A DNA stretch of 64,000 nucleotides, taken from assembly GCA_036676195.1 (NCBI GenBank), contig JAKFDK010000037.1, positions 1 to 64,000 on the forward strand, in the 5' to 3' direction. This stretch comes from JAKFDK01 sp036676195 (GTDB taxonomy: Bacteria; Bacillota; Sulfobacillia; Symbiobacteriales; ZC4RG38). The stretch's first letter is position 1; each line of letters starts with the position of its first letter. The notes below the pieces were generated by a model, which worked only from the letters and a program-made list of their open reading frames with translations, ran no database searches and had not been told where the DNA came from. Positions 25,945 through 35,148 of the stretch are shown in pieces. The position numbers and the translations under genes were made by a program.

Positions 25945-27416
25945 GACCCACTCTCCCAGGCGCGTATCGTGGCTAAGTCCTTTTTGGAAACAGCTCCGCA
26001 CCCCCAGGCCAGTGCCAAAAACAGACCAATACCTACCAGCAGGCCGAACATGCGCGTGCCAATGCTCCCTGGAACCCCGGCAAGCCAGAATGCCGGTAAC
26101 CCTAACACAGCGCACGGGACCCAACCCACAAGCGTGTGCCGTATTAACATGCCAAAATTCATGTGTCTCCGCGCTGCTACCAACATCAGGATAACCAACA
26201 ATAGATAGGATACTGCCGTGGCCACAGCCGCCCCTACCATACTGAATCTGGGGATTAGAACGAAATTGAGTCCTATATTCACCGCCATTGAAACGCCATA
26301 AGTGTAACTCATGTGGATGGTACGTTGTACCGTGGCGACCGGAATCTGCTGAAGGAGATTCGCCACAGTCAGGGAGATAAACGCGAACACGACGATCGGA
26401 ATGATTGGGGCTGCATCTGCGTACTTTGCCCCGGCTAAGAAGTCAACCATGTCTTTTGCTAAAACAATGGTCGCAAGTAACCAAAGCCCCAGCACCAGCG
26501 TAGTTAGCCGCAGCGACAAATACACAAACCCTTCAAAATGCTCCCGACCACGCTTAAATAAAACAGCTAGCGTTGGGAAATATACATAGTTCAATACGGC
26601 TAACAATCCCAGAGTAAGATTTGCCACTGAATACCCCACTGTGTAAACACCCACAGTAGCCTGGTCCTGGTAATAAGCAATGAAGTAATGGTCCAGTCCC
26701 TGCAGCGCCCACTGTGCAATGCTAACGGGAATGACGGGAAGCCCAATGATTAGGAGCTCGTAAATCTGCTTACGGTCAATGCCCGGGTAGTAACCAAATT
26801 CCCACACCAATCGGCCATAGAGTAGGGCACCAATGCCAAGGGTTGTGGCACTCAGCGCCCAGATGACTGCCTCTGCTCCCAGGCCACTCATTAATATGAC
26901 TATGGCTGCACTGGCACCACCATAGTCCATTAGGAGTTCAAACATGATTGCCGTTCGGGTTCGCTGCAACACCTTCGGTAACAAGAGAGCCAATTCCTTA
27001 GCCAAACTGGCGACAACGTAAACGGCCGTTGCCAACAAGTAGGGTGCGTACCTGTCGATTACGGACTGCACAATCCCAAGCCAACGAAAACCCGCCACTA
27101 TTGAAATGACCAAAAAGGTAACTACCGCAATGATATTAATTGCAGAACTGTACAATTTTCGCAGTTCAGCCGGTGTAGAAACGTTCACAATTTTTACCGG
27201 CAGCCCGTAGGTTAATCCCAGCGTCAGCACTGGCCACAGCATGCTGGCCGTGATACCTGCCATGGAGACCGCACCCATTCCGTCGGGTCCTAGAAAACGT
27301 GTCATGATTGGCAAGGTCACAAGACCTTTAACCCGCATCAGTGTATAGGCCAACATACCCAGACCCATACGCTGGGCCACCAGTTTGCGTGTGATGGCGA
27401 TATTTATTGTTCTCAT
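25941..27416 (-). CDS. wzx: Wzx-type polysaccharide flippase
   Basis: A 491-residue polytopic protein with 12-14 hydrophobic segments and the polysaccharide-synthesis flippase pattern at its N-terminus (LMRVKGLVTLPIMTRFLGPDGMG). It would move undecaprenyl-linked repeat units to the outer membrane face. ATG at 27416 follows GGAGCGG and overlaps the upstream glycosyltransferase stop by 4 bases; the 3' end overlaps the next gene by 4 bases. The pairing with a Wzy-like polymerase at 35149 supports a Wzx/Wzy-dependent pathway. Confidence 0.87.
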   Translation of the reverse strand: MRTINIAITRKLVAQRMGLGMLAYTLMRVKGLVTLPIMTRFLGPDGMGAVSMAGITASMLWPVLTLGLTYGLPVKIVNVSTPAELRKLYSSAINIIAVVTFLVISIVAGFRWLGIVQSVIDRYAPYLLATAVYVVASLAKELALLLPKVLQRTRTAIMFELLMDYGGASAAIVILMSGLGAEAVIWALSATTLGIGALLYGRLVWEFGYYPGIDRKQIYELLIIGLPVIPVSIAQWALQGLDHYFIAYYQDQATVGVYTVGYSVANLTLGLLAVLNYVYFPTLAVLFKRGREHFEGFVYLSLRLTTLVLGLWLLATIVLAKDMVDFLAGAKYADAAPIIPIVVFAFISLTVANLLQQIPVATVQRTIHMSYTYGVSMAVNIGLNFVLIPRFSMVGAAVATAVSYLLLVILMLVAARRHMNFGMLIRHTLVGWVPCAVLGLPAFWLAGVPGSIGTRMFGLLVGIGLFLALAWGCGAVSKKDLATIRAWESGS

Positions 27417-28597
27417 GCCCTAACCGCTCCATCTACCTTAAGTAGCCGCCTGTACAGGGCCACATATCGCTCAAGGCAAATCTGCAGCGAGTAATGTTCC
27501 TCGACATGTTTGCGAGCCGCGCTCCCCATGTTTGCCGCCTGTTCCGGTATTCTGAGCAAGTCAGCGATGGCACTAGCCAGACCGCCGATATCCCCCGGCT
27601 CGATCACACGACCAAACTTGCCGTCGACAATCAGTTCCCGGCAACCCCGGATATTAGTGACTACGCAAGGTTTCCCCATGGCCATGGCCTCCAGAATGGA
27701 AAGCGGCAACCCCTCCCGGTAAGACGGGAGCGTGAACACATTCATAAGGCCCAGGAAATCCACCACATCTTTACGGAATCCAGGAAAAAGGAAACTACGG
27801 TCTAGCCTGAGCTGGCCTACCCGCCGTTTGAGCGCCACCTCCGGATTTTCACGATCAGAGGGCAGTGCCCCTCCCACACACATAAAGACAACATCAGGAA
27901 TATGGTCAGCGACCAACCGGGCAGCTTCGACAAATTCGAAAAAGCCCTTCTCCCGGACCAGACGGCCTACCATACCAACGACCGGTTGCTCAGGGCGAAT
28001 GCCAAGTTGGCTGCGCAGAACTGATACACGCTTCCAATGTTCAGGGTCTGCTGGTGTAAACCGCTGCAAATCGATCCCGTTCGGAATCCAGGAAACCTGC
28101 TCGGGCAGAGCAATTCTTTCGGCGATCGCCGTTTTAGCATCCTCCCCACTGACCGTGATGACGTGGTCGGTCAAACGACCCAGCCACCGTTCCAGAGCAA
28201 CATGGCTACGGTACAGTAGTGGGGACATACGCTCATGAAAGTAAAAGCCATGTGCGGTATACACTACCAACGGAATTCTGGCCAGTCGCGCAGCCGGGCG
28301 AGAGATGATACTAGCCATCGGTGTATGGGTGTGAACCATATCAAAGTCCTTAGTGCGCAGATACCGGGTCAGACGCGCTAAGGCCACCGCCATCTGCTCG
28401 ATCCTGGGACTGCGGGGTATGGGGAGCGGGTGGACGCTAATCCCTCGGGCGGCAACCCGCTCTAAATCGGGACCTGGACTGCACACCACAGTCACGTCGT
28501 AGTCTTGTGATAATCCCTCTAATATGGGCAGCAGGATGTGATAGGCCGCATAATCCGCTGCGGCGATATGACAAATTTGGGGCTTCCGTCGCAGCAC
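27413..28597 (-). CDS. GT4-family glycosyltransferase (EpsD/PglA-like)
   Basis: A 394-residue GT-B enzyme. Features include HIAAADYAAYHILLPILEGL at the N-terminus, the DMVHTHTPMASII motif, YTAHGFYFHE, IPNGIDLQRF, GRLVREKGFFEF and PSYREGLPLSILEAMAMGKP. The HTHTP and HGFYFH pattern is common in GTs acting after HexNAc-type first sugars such as PglA and EpsD, but donor and linkage cannot be read. GTG start at 28597 behind GGGGAGG. It overlaps wzx by 4 bases. Confidence 0.9.
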   Translation of the reverse strand: MLRRKPQICHIAAADYAAYHILLPILEGLSQDYDVTVVCSPGPDLERVAARGISVHPLPIPRSPRIEQMAVALARLTRYLRTKDFDMVHTHTPMASIISRPAARLARIPLVVYTAHGFYFHERMSPLLYRSHVALERWLGRLTDHVITVSGEDAKTAIAERIALPEQVSWIPNGIDLQRFTPADPEHWKRVSVLRSQLGIRPEQPVVGMVGRLVREKGFFEFVEAARLVADHIPDVVFMCVGGALPSDRENPEVALKRRVGQLRLDRSFLFPGFRKDVVDFLGLMNVFTLPSYREGLPLSILEAMAMGKPCVVTNIRGCRELIVDGKFGRVIEPGDIGGLASAIADLLRIPEQAANMGSAARKHVEEHYSLQICLERYVALYRRLLKVDGAVRA

Positions 28598-28600
28598 AGG

Positions 28601-29785
28601 TTACCTCCCCATTACAGTTCTGCCCTGCTTCCCTTCTAATAGTCGGAGATATAGAAACTCAACTTTGCGGACCATCGTTTCCACTGAAAATATCTCCCGC
28701 GCTCGTTTCTGCCCAGCCAGTCCCATTGCCGTTCGCCGCTCAGGATCAAGGAGCAGATCGATCAAAGCCGCCGCCATCGCGTCAGGTGCCCTGGGCGGGA
28801 CAATGAAGCCCGTGGAGTCATGGACGATAGCTTCGGCATTGCCACCCACGTCCGTCGCCACAATCGCCTTTCCTGCAGCCATCCCTTCCAGAATGACATT
28901 GGAGAATCCTTCTTCGTGAGAAGCCAATGCCTGTACGTCAAAGCTATGCAAACAATTGACCACGTCCTGGCGGCTGCCCAGAAAATGAACCCTACCGGTC
29001 AGTCCTAACTCCTCGGCCAGGCTGGTAAGGCTGGCCTGAGTTCCATCGTCCCGCCCCACCAATGCCAGGTGTGCGTCTGGAATCCGTTGGACTACCTGCG
29101 CCATCGCCCGGACCAAATCTGCATGACCCTTGTACGGAATGAGGTTGGCAACAGAGCCAACCAAAGGTACATCAACGGGAATCCCCAACCGAAGCCGCAT
29201 TTCAGTTGGAGGGACACTAGGTTGAACAAATTTTCGCCATTCAACGCCATTGTAAATCAGATGGATCTTGTTACGAACCCACCGCTCGCGAAGCGAAACG
29301 TCAGCCCCAACTCGCTGGGAATTGATTATCACTGCAGCAGTTACTGCATTGGTCATATTTTCTAAACATTGATAGTTTGGGCGTCCATCCTTAAACAGCC
29401 CTAGTCCCCGCCGGCTGGTAATAAGGATGCGTGCACCCCCGAGTTTGCTCATAAGCCCACACAGCACGTTCGCCCAAAACAACTGGGCGTGCACGATGTC
29501 TGGTGCCCGGCGACGTACATCACCGGCGATTTCAAGCAGGGCCTTCATCACTTGCACAGGCGATCGGTCTCGCAACCCTTTGAGGCCATACAAATGTACA
29601 GGTACCCCAAGCTGTTCCAGGTCCAGAGCCAGGGGGCCCAGTTCGGACATGCAGGCAACGGTTGGTTCAAACTGCTCACGATCCAAATACCGAATCAACT
29701 GTATCAGTTGCCGCTCGGTGCCCCCAACCCCCAGGGTACCAATCATATAAAGAACGCGAATTCGCCGATTTTGGGCTGTCAGCAT
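28601..29785 (-). CDS. GT4-family glycosyltransferase
   Basis: A 394-residue GT-B enzyme, paralogous to the gene at 24793 over its whole length: MIGTLGVGGTERQL, TSRRGLGLF, IYNGVEWRKF, LGSRQDVVNCLHSFDVQAL and SHEEGFSNVILEGMAAGK. The last donor-domain motif contains the paired Glu residues. Its start overlaps the end of the epimerase gene by 7 bases. Two related GTs in one operon suggest two similar glycosidic steps in the repeat unit. Confidence 0.9.
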   Translation of the reverse strand: MLTAQNRRIRVLYMIGTLGVGGTERQLIQLIRYLDREQFEPTVACMSELGPLALDLEQLGVPVHLYGLKGLRDRSPVQVMKALLEIAGDVRRRAPDIVHAQLFWANVLCGLMSKLGGARILITSRRGLGLFKDGRPNYQCLENMTNAVTAAVIINSQRVGADVSLRERWVRNKIHLIYNGVEWRKFVQPSVPPTEMRLRLGIPVDVPLVGSVANLIPYKGHADLVRAMAQVVQRIPDAHLALVGRDDGTQASLTSLAEELGLTGRVHFLGSRQDVVNCLHSFDVQALASHEEGFSNVILEGMAAGKAIVATDVGGNAEAIVHDSTGFIVPPRAPDAMAAALIDLLLDPERRTAMGLAGQKRAREIFSVETMVRKVEFLYLRLLEGKQGRTVMGR

Positions 29786-30720
29786 AGCGCATGCCTGGAA
29801 AACCAGGTGACTGTATGTGCCAAGCCAGTCTCAAAATCGACTTGAGGCATGTACCCAAGGAGTTCCCGGGCCCGCTCAATGGCCGCCTGGGAGTGCTTCA
29901 CGTCGCCAGGTCGCTCTGTTGAATACATCGGTGCAATATTAGTGCCCAGCAACTGGTTGAGTTTTGCCACCAAATAATTCAGGGTGAAGCGCTGGCCACA
30001 AGCCACATTAACTACTTTACCTGTGGCTACACTGGCATCAGCCGCCAACAAATTTGCGTGAACGGCGTTGGCCACATAAGTAAAGTCTCTGGATGTCAGA
30101 CCGTCGCCATAAATGGTTGGCGCTTGTGACTTGATTAAAGCCGTAATAAATCTCGGAATCACGGCAGCGTATTGCGATTGCGGATCTTGTCTCGGACCAA
30201 AAATATTGAAATACCTGAGGCCAATACCTTCCAACCCGTAAAGGTTACAAAAAACTCTCAGATACAATTCCCCTACATATTTGGTCACAGCGTACGGGGA
30301 TAGGGGCAACGCCGCCATTGTTTCGATTTTTGGCAACGTGGTTGAATTTCCGTAGGCGGAAGACGAAGCCGAATAAATAACCCGTTGCACGTTGGCGTCA
30401 CGGGCGGCCACCAGTAGATTCAGAGTGCCGTCGGTGTTTACTTGATGTGAAGTAATGGGGTCCTGTACCGAGCGAGGTACAGAGCCCAGCGCAGCCAAGT
30501 GAAAGACCACATCAACACCAGTGATAGCCTGCCTGACGGCTACCAAATCGCGAACATCTCCCTGCCGGAAATCAATGTCGGCAGCCACATCGGCCAAATT
30601 TGTAAGTTTTCCAGTAGCCAAATTATCCAGCACCCGGACATCCCAGTTACGTTCAAGCAATGCGTCGACCAGGTGGGAACCGATGAACCCGGCACCACCA
30701 GTCACAAGTGCCTTACGCAT
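29779..30720 (-). CDS. NAD-dependent UDP-sugar 4-epimerase (SDR family)
   Basis: A 313-residue extended SDR enzyme. The Rossmann motif TGGAGFIGSHL opens the protein, DNLATGK follows, the catalytic Ser is in SASSSAYGNS and the YxxxK pair in YAVTKYVGE. RYFNIFGPRQDP is typical of UDP-GlcNAc/GalNAc-type epimerases (WbpP/TviC/Gne class). The ATG at 30720 follows GGGAGGAGG and overlaps the dehydrogenase gene by 8 bases. Next to a WbpA-like dehydrogenase it would interconvert UDP-GlcNAcA and UDP-GalNAcA, or the neutral sugars; this is inferred from the pair. Confidence 0.87.
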   Translation of the reverse strand: MRKALVTGGAGFIGSHLVDALLERNWDVRVLDNLATGKLTNLADVAADIDFRQGDVRDLVAVRQAITGVDVVFHLAALGSVPRSVQDPITSHQVNTDGTLNLLVAARDANVQRVIYSASSSAYGNSTTLPKIETMAALPLSPYAVTKYVGELYLRVFCNLYGLEGIGLRYFNIFGPRQDPQSQYAAVIPRFITALIKSQAPTIYGDGLTSRDFTYVANAVHANLLAADASVATGKVVNVACGQRFTLNYLVAKLNQLLGTNIAPMYSTERPGDVKHSQAAIERARELLGYMPQVDFETGLAHTVTWFSRHALC

Positions 30721-32071
30721 GCTCCGCCTCCTCCCTGTCCCCGGTGGCGGAGTTGATCGCGACTTCGGCGGTAGAGCCAAGGCGTACGATATGCGGCCGT
30801 TGAACGTGACGGAACCCGTTACGTGTATCAAAAATGAGTGGGGCATGTTCCGCCAACCAGGGATAGTCATAGCCAGAATGATCTGTTGTTAATACTACGA
30901 TATCATAGTTCGCTAACCGATCGGGGGTCAACTCGACTGAGTACATAATTTCTTTGCCAATTTTCACGCTGGGGACAAAGGGATCGTTATACTCCATATT
31001 GGCCCCCCGCCTCTGCAGCAGTTGTAGGACCTCCAGCCCCGGAGACTCCCGGCAGTCATTAATGTCTTTCTTGTAAGAAACACCCAGCACAAGTACCCGC
31101 GCACCATTAATGCACTTACGCCGGGTATTCAGTACATCAGCGATTCTGTCGACCGTATAGCGAGGCATATTGCCATTGATATCGCTAGCCAGATCGATAA
31201 ACTTGTGGTAAAAGTCAAACGCCTTGGCCTTCCAAGACAAATAGGCCGGATCAAGGGGAATACAATGGCCACCAATCCCAGGGCCTGGGTAGAAAGGCAT
31301 GAAACCGAAGGGTTTAGTGGCAGCGGCGTCGATTACTTCCCAGACATCGACACCCATCCGATCGCACAGTAGGGTGATCTCGTTAACCAAAGCAATATTG
31401 ACAGCCCGAAACGTGTTCTCTAACAACTTAGCCATCTCGGCTACCCGCGTGGAGGATACCGGCACCACACGTTCGGCCACGAAACTATACAGTTGAACCC
31501 CCGCTTCCAGGCAGGTCCTGGTGGCCCCCCCAACAATCTTCGGGGTGTTATACAAGCCAAATGATGGATTGGCGGGGTCTACTCGCTCCGGGGAAAAGCA
31601 CAGATAATAATCGTGGCCAGGACTCCAGCCCATGGCCAGCAGTTCCTGCCCTATCAACTCATCAGTTGTGCCTGGATAGGTCGTGCTTTCCAACACCAAG
31701 AGCATCCCCGGGTGAAAGATTTCCTTAACGCGACTCACAGCATCTGTAATGAAACTGATATCCGGATCTTTGGATTTACGCAGAGGGGTGGGCACACAAA
31801 TGATGATGGCATCAGCGCCAGCTAGAACTGAATAATCCGACGTGGCTCTGAAGTGACCAGATGTAACGGCTGCGACAACTTGGCTGCTTTCTACGTCCAG
31901 GATATAGGACTCACCTGCATTGAGTTGCCCCACCCGTGTAGGGTTGACATCGACCCCTATCACACGAAGTCCCTTGGAAGCAAAGCCCAGCGCCAGTGGA
32001 AGGCCAACGTATCCCAGGCCAAGGACTCCCACTACGGCAGTATGATCACGTAACTTACTCAGTACCGGCAT
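30713..32071 (-). CDS. Nucleotide-sugar dehydrogenase, UDP-GlcNAc 6-dehydrogenase type
   Basis: A 452-residue enzyme of the UDP-glucose/GDP-mannose dehydrogenase family that oxidises C6 of the sugar twice with NAD, giving a uronic acid. It has the N-terminal GLGYVGLPLALGFA motif, CVPTPL, ESTTYPGTT, and the catalytic Cys in GPGIGGHCIPLDP. The overall pattern (FSPERVDPAN, KPFGFMPFYPGPG) matches WbpA/TviB-type UDP-N-acetyl-glucosamine dehydrogenases rather than UDP-glucose dehydrogenase. ATG follows AGGAGAAAG. It directly abuts the upstream glycosyltransferase stop. Confidence 0.9.
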   Translation of the reverse strand: MPVLSKLRDHTAVVGVLGLGYVGLPLALGFASKGLRVIGVDVNPTRVGQLNAGESYILDVESSQVVAAVTSGHFRATSDYSVLAGADAIIICVPTPLRKSKDPDISFITDAVSRVKEIFHPGMLLVLESTTYPGTTDELIGQELLAMGWSPGHDYYLCFSPERVDPANPSFGLYNTPKIVGGATRTCLEAGVQLYSFVAERVVPVSSTRVAEMAKLLENTFRAVNIALVNEITLLCDRMGVDVWEVIDAAATKPFGFMPFYPGPGIGGHCIPLDPAYLSWKAKAFDFYHKFIDLASDINGNMPRYTVDRIADVLNTRRKCINGARVLVLGVSYKKDINDCRESPGLEVLQLLQRRGANMEYNDPFVPSVKIGKEIMYSVELTPDRLANYDIVVLTTDHSGYDYPWLAEHAPLIFDTRNGFRHVQRPHIVRLGSTAEVAINSATGDREEAEHA

Positions 32072-33193
32072 TCAAGCTTTCTCCTTTACTCTTCTGATCA
32101 CGTCTCGATAGACTGCTTCAGTCTGACGGACCATCTTATCGATAGAAAACTCCGAACAAACCACCGTCCGTCCTGTATCTCCCATCTGTCTGCATAACTT
32201 AGGGCTTTCGACCAGAATTTTGATTGCCGCAGCGAGGGCACCTTCATCGCCAGGTGGAACCAGGATCCCGGTTTGGCCATCCATTACCAGTTCAGGGATA
32301 CCTCCAACCCGCGTTGATACCACCGGTAACCCGGCGCACATCGCTTCCATGATTGCCCCTGGAAGCCCTTCCCAAAGAGACGGCAGGACAAAAACATCAA
32401 AACCTGTCAGAAGTCGGGCCACATCCCGCCGCAATCCGAGAAAACAAACCCGCTTCTCCAGTAACCCCAAATCCTTCGCCAGGGTGATTAACCTGTCGCG
32501 CTGACTCCCCTCACCGACAATCACCGCCCGCAGTGGCAGGTCCTGACGCAGGCGAGCAAGAGCCTGCAAAAAAGTATCAATCCCCTTTACCGCCTCCAGC
32601 CGTGCGACCACACCCACGCATACAGCACCGGGTTCTGCGCCCACTTCAGCCCGCACACCCTGGCGCACACCAGACTCCGCCTGGGTTCTTAGGTCAATAC
32701 CATTGTGAACTGTACGCACCTTGGCTCGGGGTATCCTCTCACGCTTGATCAGAAAGTCTGCTCCCGCCTGGGAATTGGACAAGTAAAGGCTTACCAGCGG
32801 GGAAGTTAGAAGATCGGCCCAGGCATGCCAGGGGCGCCGGTCGAGGTCTACGCTGCGCTGGGCCGTGATGACGACTGGAATACCACATAAACGAGCCATG
32901 GGGCGTACCAAGATGTTGGCCTTAAGCCCATAGACCTGAACGATGTCATAACGTTCTCGCATGAGCAGACTGAACAACCGTCTGGATGCCGTCCACGCCC
33001 GCTTGGGCGTCCAATCAAGTACGGTAACTGGCACCCCAAGTGCTGCCAGTTCTTCGCCCACCGGACCATTACCGCGAAAAAAAGCCACCTGATTAGTAAA
33101 ATCATTAGGGTTCATTCCACGGATGAGCCTGAGCGTCATCAACTCCGTCCCACCCATCAGGCCACTGGACAATACATGCAGAATCTTGATCAT
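32072..33193 (-). CDS. GT4-family glycosyltransferase
   Basis: A 373-residue GT-B enzyme. Visible are HVLSSGLMGGTELMTLRL, VQVYGLKANILVRPMAR, TVHNGIDL, GVVARLEAVKGIDTFLQAL and PSLWEGLPGAIMEAMCAGLP with the paired Glu residues. It is less like the other three GT4 enzymes of the island. The ATG at 33193 overlaps the asnB stop by 4 bases, which decides the start over an open upstream frame. Confidence 0.9.
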   Translation of the reverse strand: MIKILHVLSSGLMGGTELMTLRLIRGMNPNDFTNQVAFFRGNGPVGEELAALGVPVTVLDWTPKRAWTASRRLFSLLMRERYDIVQVYGLKANILVRPMARLCGIPVVITAQRSVDLDRRPWHAWADLLTSPLVSLYLSNSQAGADFLIKRERIPRAKVRTVHNGIDLRTQAESGVRQGVRAEVGAEPGAVCVGVVARLEAVKGIDTFLQALARLRQDLPLRAVIVGEGSQRDRLITLAKDLGLLEKRVCFLGLRRDVARLLTGFDVFVLPSLWEGLPGAIMEAMCAGLPVVSTRVGGIPELVMDGQTGILVPPGDEGALAAAIKILVESPKLCRQMGDTGRTVVCSEFSIDKMVRQTEAVYRDVIRRVKEKA

Positions 33194-35118
33194 GAAACCG
33201 CGCCCAATCGAACCGGAACGAACTCTGATTCCTGGCGGATAAACATGCGGTACCAAACCTCCAGGTTAATCAGAGCCCACAACCGATGTCCGTGATCGGC
33301 CGCACAAGAAAGATGTTCATTGACAAAGCGCTGCACTGCTTCTACCTGTAACAGACCATCCTGAACCACTGCAGGTCTGGCGAGCAGTTCCCTCACCCAC
33401 CCGCTCAATTCGTTGCGGAACCAACTTGATATGGGCACACCAAACCCCTTCTTCGGGCGGTAGAGCACCTCGTGGGGGACAAGCTCCTCGCCCAATTTTT
33501 TTAACAGGTATTTAAGCTGGCTCCCGCGTATTTTCTGCGAGCCGGGTAGGGAAGCTGCAAACTCCAGTAGCACATGATCAAGCAGCGGTGATCTTCCTTC
33601 AAGACCATGTACCATCGTCATACGATCGACCTTGGCTAATAAATCGCCAGGGAGATAGGTCATGGTATCACAATACAACATGCGATCGACATCATCGGTT
33701 AGAATGCGAGGATCACCGTAATAGTCAAGTATATACTGGACGGCATCCCGTGACCCTAGTTCCATTCGAACCGCTGAGGTCAACAGCCGTTCCCGGTCTT
33801 CTGCTCTGAAGATGACCATGCTGTGCGAGTACTGCCGGCCCCTTGGCTGGAGCGAGGCGTCATTGAGCCATTTCAGGCGGCGCAGAAATCTGATCCGGTG
33901 TATATCCGCTGGAAACAGGTCGAGCATCCGTCCCAGCAGATGCCGCCGCACCGTCAGGGGTATCCGGTTATATAGCCGTACATACCGGTCACCGAGATAC
34001 CGTTCATATCCGGCAAAACCCTCATCGCCGCCATCGCCGTTGAGCGCCACGGTCACATGCCGACGTGTCATCTGAGCAAGGTAATACGTTGGAATGGCGG
34101 ATGAGTCAGCAAATGGCTCATCAAAGTGCCAAACCAGCTTGGGTAGAATGCCGAGCAGGTCAGCTGTGCAGAGAAACTCTTCGTGTACAGTTCCGTACTT
34201 CCGGGCAACCATTCGGGCATAGGGAAGTTCATTATATGCCTGGTCAGCGAAGCCGATAGAAAACGTCCGAACTGGTTGGCTGGACTGCTGCGCCATCAGA
34301 GCTACCACAATGCTGGAGTCAACACCTCCACTCAGGAAGGCTCCCAAGGGCACCTCGCTCATCAGCCGTATCTTCACTGCCTCTGTCAGCAGTGTTCGCA
34401 TGTGGTGCACCACTTCAGCGTCTGCCCACTGCCTCTTGGGTGAATAGGCCAGGTCCCAGTAACGAGTAGTCTCAACTTCATCGGATTCCACGGTCAGCAC
34501 ACAGCCCGGAGGTAGCTTCGAGATCCCCTTGAACATGGTTAAAGGTGGGGGCACATACTGATACGTTAGGTAATCGTCAAGGGCATTCAGGTTTACTTGG
34601 CGAGGCACATCAGGATGGGTCAGGATTGACTTGGCCTCACTGGCGAACAGGAAGGTATGACCTAAATCCGCATAGTACAAGGGTTTCTTACCTAAACGAT
34701 CTCGGGCTAAGAACAAGCGACGGTGATCTTGATCCCAAATAGCAAAGGCGAACATGCCCCGCAAACGCTCGACGCACCGAATGCCCATTTCTTGATATAG
34801 ATAAAGAATGACTTCGGTGTCGGACCGGGTCCGAAACCGATAGCCCAGTGCCTCTAGTTCACTGCGGAGTTCCAAGAAATTATAAATCTCGCCGTTAAAG
34901 ACGATCCACGTGCGTTCGCATGAGTCACCCATCGGCTGGTTGCCACCGCTGATGTCAATGATGGCCAGCCGACGGTGTCCTAACCCCACCGGCCCATTCA
35001 CCCACACGCCCGAACCATCGGGGCCGCGATGGGCGATTGCCTGAATCATACGGGTGACGGCTTCACGACTGACTGGGCCTTGCCCCGAACGATGGAGGAC
35101 TCCGGCGATTCCACACAT
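33190..35118 (-). CDS. asnB: Glutamine-hydrolysing asparagine synthase-like amidotransferase
   Basis: A 642-residue class II amidotransferase. The nucleophile Cys2 (MCGIAGV) and GPVGLGHRRLAIID mark the glutaminase domain (about 1-200). The ATP-pyrophosphatase domain has the PP-loop FLSGGVDSSIV and, later, ALNGDGGDEGFAGYERY. AsnB paralogs in polysaccharide clusters (for example WbpS) are known to amidate uronic acids rather than aspartate. Position between a polymerase and a UDP-HexNAc dehydrogenase favours that role here, but free asparagine synthesis is not excluded. ATG follows GGAG. Confidence 0.9.
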   Translation of the reverse strand: MCGIAGVLHRSGQGPVSREAVTRMIQAIAHRGPDGSGVWVNGPVGLGHRRLAIIDISGGNQPMGDSCERTWIVFNGEIYNFLELRSELEALGYRFRTRSDTEVILYLYQEMGIRCVERLRGMFAFAIWDQDHRRLFLARDRLGKKPLYYADLGHTFLFASEAKSILTHPDVPRQVNLNALDDYLTYQYVPPPLTMFKGISKLPPGCVLTVESDEVETTRYWDLAYSPKRQWADAEVVHHMRTLLTEAVKIRLMSEVPLGAFLSGGVDSSIVVALMAQQSSQPVRTFSIGFADQAYNELPYARMVARKYGTVHEEFLCTADLLGILPKLVWHFDEPFADSSAIPTYYLAQMTRRHVTVALNGDGGDEGFAGYERYLGDRYVRLYNRIPLTVRRHLLGRMLDLFPADIHRIRFLRRLKWLNDASLQPRGRQYSHSMVIFRAEDRERLLTSAVRMELGSRDAVQYILDYYGDPRILTDDVDRMLYCDTMTYLPGDLLAKVDRMTMVHGLEGRSPLLDHVLLEFAASLPGSQKIRGSQLKYLLKKLGEELVPHEVLYRPKKGFGVPISSWFRNELSGWVRELLARPAVVQDGLLQVEAVQRFVNEHLSCAADHGHRLWALINLEVWYRMFIRQESEFVPVRLGAVS

Positions 35119-35148
35119 GTTCTTTCACTCCGACTTTACCTTACATGA

